Source of the DNA: Tribonema minus
Lineage: Eukaryota > Sar > Xanthophyceae > Tribonematales > Tribonemataceae
Reading direction: 5' to 3'
DNA: 64,000 nucleotides
NCBI GenBank assembly: GCA_017506865.1
Contig: JAFCMP010000301.1
Span: 974,084 to 1,038,083 of the forward strand
Shown piece after piece: positions 62,539 through 64,000 of the stretch (its first letter is position 1; each line of letters opens with the position of its first letter). The position numbers and the translations under genes are program-made. The notes below the pieces were generated by a model. The model was not told the origin of the DNA and made no database searches. It saw nothing but the letters and a program-made list of their open reading frames with translations.

Positions 62539-64000
62539 ATGGCGCACGAGCAGGACTCGGCGCGTGCTGCATCAGGAGTAAACTCTCGCGCAATGCGGAG
62601 CTCTGGAGTTGTGTTGGCCAAGCTGCCCTATGGCCACAACCCGGAGCCGAGGCGTGTGCAGAGGTCACGGAGTTTGTCCGTGGGACGCGCAGCATCACTG
62701 GCAGATGCTGTTGCGATCAAGGCTGGAGGCGCTGCTGGTGGCGCAGTCGTACCAGCCCAGAGTGCGAACGAGCTAGCAAGCGGCAGCGCAGTGAGAACAG
62801 AGCCTGTGCCAGGGCCTGCAACTGACGCTGCTGCGGCGGCTCCGCACCACTTGTCCACCATCGGGAGCAGCGACACCACTTCAGGTCCAGTATCTGTCGC
62901 TGACCACGCTTTGGTGGAGTGGGCAGACAGTGCTGCTGCCGACTGGGGGCACGAGTCTGGCGGCAAGCCTTCTGGACCCACAGGACTTCTTGGCGCCCTC
63001 GCCGACAACCCGAAGCACCTGGTCATCCGCCCGATGGGATCTGGGCCCGCAATGGACGCGGTGCCCTCTCCTAGGGAGCGTGAAATGGAGCAGGAGGAGC
63101 AGCGAAAGGAAGCTGCGACGGTGGGGCATATGACTGCCGAGGAGGACTTGGACTTGCAGCTCAACATGGAGTTGCAGTACCTGCAGTCCGAGGTAACCAG
63201 CCTCAAAGGGGGGCTCGCAGGGGTGGCCAACACCACCTCTCTCATGGGGCAGGATCTGTGCATGGTAATTACGCACAACTTGCCCGGTATCGACACATCG
63301 CTGCGCAGGCACCAGATGCAGCTGGCGGAGCACGCTAGTGCACTGGCGCAGATGGGGAGTGGCCCCACCATCGCAGGCGGTGCAGCATCACAGCGCGACA
63401 TGGACGCGCTGGTACAGGATGTGATTCCTGTCATACAAGGAGACATGGCGGCCATCGCGGAGAGCATCGCGGAGGTCGGTGAGAGGGTCGCGACTGCGGA
63501 GTTGCGGCTGATCCACATGGGTGAGCGCCTGTCAGGAGTGGCAGCGGAGGTTGCGCAGGGGCAAAAGCGCATGGAGGAGGTGATCGCGCGGCAAGAGGAT
63601 CTGCTGCGGCGGCACAACAACGCTGCAGCGGGCGTGGGGGACATGCGGCGCCAGCTATTTGAGGTGGGCACTAAAGTTGCGATGCTTGATGCGCAGCGTC
63701 GTACCACAACGGCGTATGAGACATCCTTCCACTCTGTGGGTAGCAACTTTGCAGCGCAGCACCCAGTGTGGCTCCCGAGGACAGCGTGTCAGTAGCAGAC
63801 TTCAGCACCAGCGGCCCGGCAGTGCCGCTTAGTACGATCCGCAGCAGCAGCGTGGCACGACCGCCTATTGCGCCATACGCTGCACCATTGGCTGGGCCTG
63901 GAAAGCACGTGTCGCCGAGCGCATCGGCGGCGCCGACCATTCCTGCTGGCGGCGCTGACGCCCGGCCCACTGCGTCAACAACTGGAACGTGTAACAAGCA
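62539..64000 (+). CDS. Coiled-coil protein, runs off the window with a frame change
   Basis: ATG at 62,539 opens 418 codons to TAG at 63,793-63,795. The N-terminus is low complexity (Ala/Gly/Ser). From about residue 195 it is helical with heptad character (EEDLDLQLNMELQYLQSEV, SLRRHQMQLAEHASALAQM, IAESIAEVGERVATAELRL, KRMEEVIARQEDLLRRHNN), typical of a trimeric or dimeric coiled coil such as fibre, tail or gag-like proteins. Near 63,750 a different frame becomes the sensible one: it reads APEDSVSVADFSTSGPAVPL and stays open to the window end with Pro/Ser/Ala-rich sequence. An indel, an intron or a frameshift between two ORFs would each explain this. No family is recognised. Confidence 0.5.

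Noticed and set aside
62628..63746. 372-codon minus-strand frame
   Set aside because: Cys/Ser-rich composition with no heptads or motifs; it is antisense to the coiled-coil ORF that has a better start and structure.
1..64000. tRNA and rRNA genes
   Set aside because: I looked for cloverleaf-like blocks (A and B box words) and conserved rRNA stretches and found none I could support by eye; a covariance-model search would settle it.

Overview
The window is nuclear DNA of an intron-rich eukaryote, most likely a photosynthetic stramenopile (brown or yellow-green algal lineage). The reasons are: a small plastid-type precursor with a signal peptide ending in an ASA|F motif; genes with many GT-AG introns and pyrimidine-rich acceptors, often long C runs; CCCTAA-like repeats in introns; several classes of transposable element; and an intron-poor island with a hybrid histidine kinase next to a BTB protein, a combination known from large DNA viruses of brown algae. 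The species call is inference.

Layout. 1-2.0 kb: a small two-exon plastid-type gene (minus) with a 66-bp minisatellite in its intron. 2.5-9.5 kb: gene-poor DNA with 5'-truncated non-LTR retrotransposon remnants, an AT-rich palindrome-rich block and a hAT-type non-autonomous element. 10.9-16.7 kb: a plus-strand gene of unknown function, with one exon tandemly duplicated and the next triplicated. 17.8-18.3 kb: a MITE with 47-bp inverted repeats. 19.0-24.5 kb: an apparently intact two-ORF non-LTR retrotransposon. 24.7-36.2 kb: a ten-exon gene for a PH plus CRAL-TRIO (Sec14-like) protein, reconstructed as 846 codons with every splice phase consistent. 38.4-43.8 kb (minus): an eight-exon DUR3-type urea/sodium-solute symporter of 695 codons. 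44-47.6 kb: no recognisable gene. 47.6-51.0 kb: two near-identical 279-bp direct repeats with TG...CA ends bracketing a coiled-coil gene. 51.0-54.1 kb: hybrid histidine kinase and KCTD-type BTB protein, convergent and only 81 bp apart. 54.5-58.5 kb: a hAT transposon whose transposase carries one internal stop. 59-64 kb: intronless ORFs of unknown function.

The most unusual signal is that exon ends are repeatedly echoed inside neighbouring introns. In the PH/Sec14 gene, five exons have their acceptor plus first coding bases present two or three times, with the last copy leading into the full exon, and four exon 3' ends plus donor are copied downstream. The 10.9-16.7 kb gene shows the same at whole-exon scale: two of the three copies of one exon carry an extra G that would shift the frame of the last exon. 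The second main signal is the compact 48-64 kb island, a candidate endogenous giant-virus-derived region invaded by transposons.
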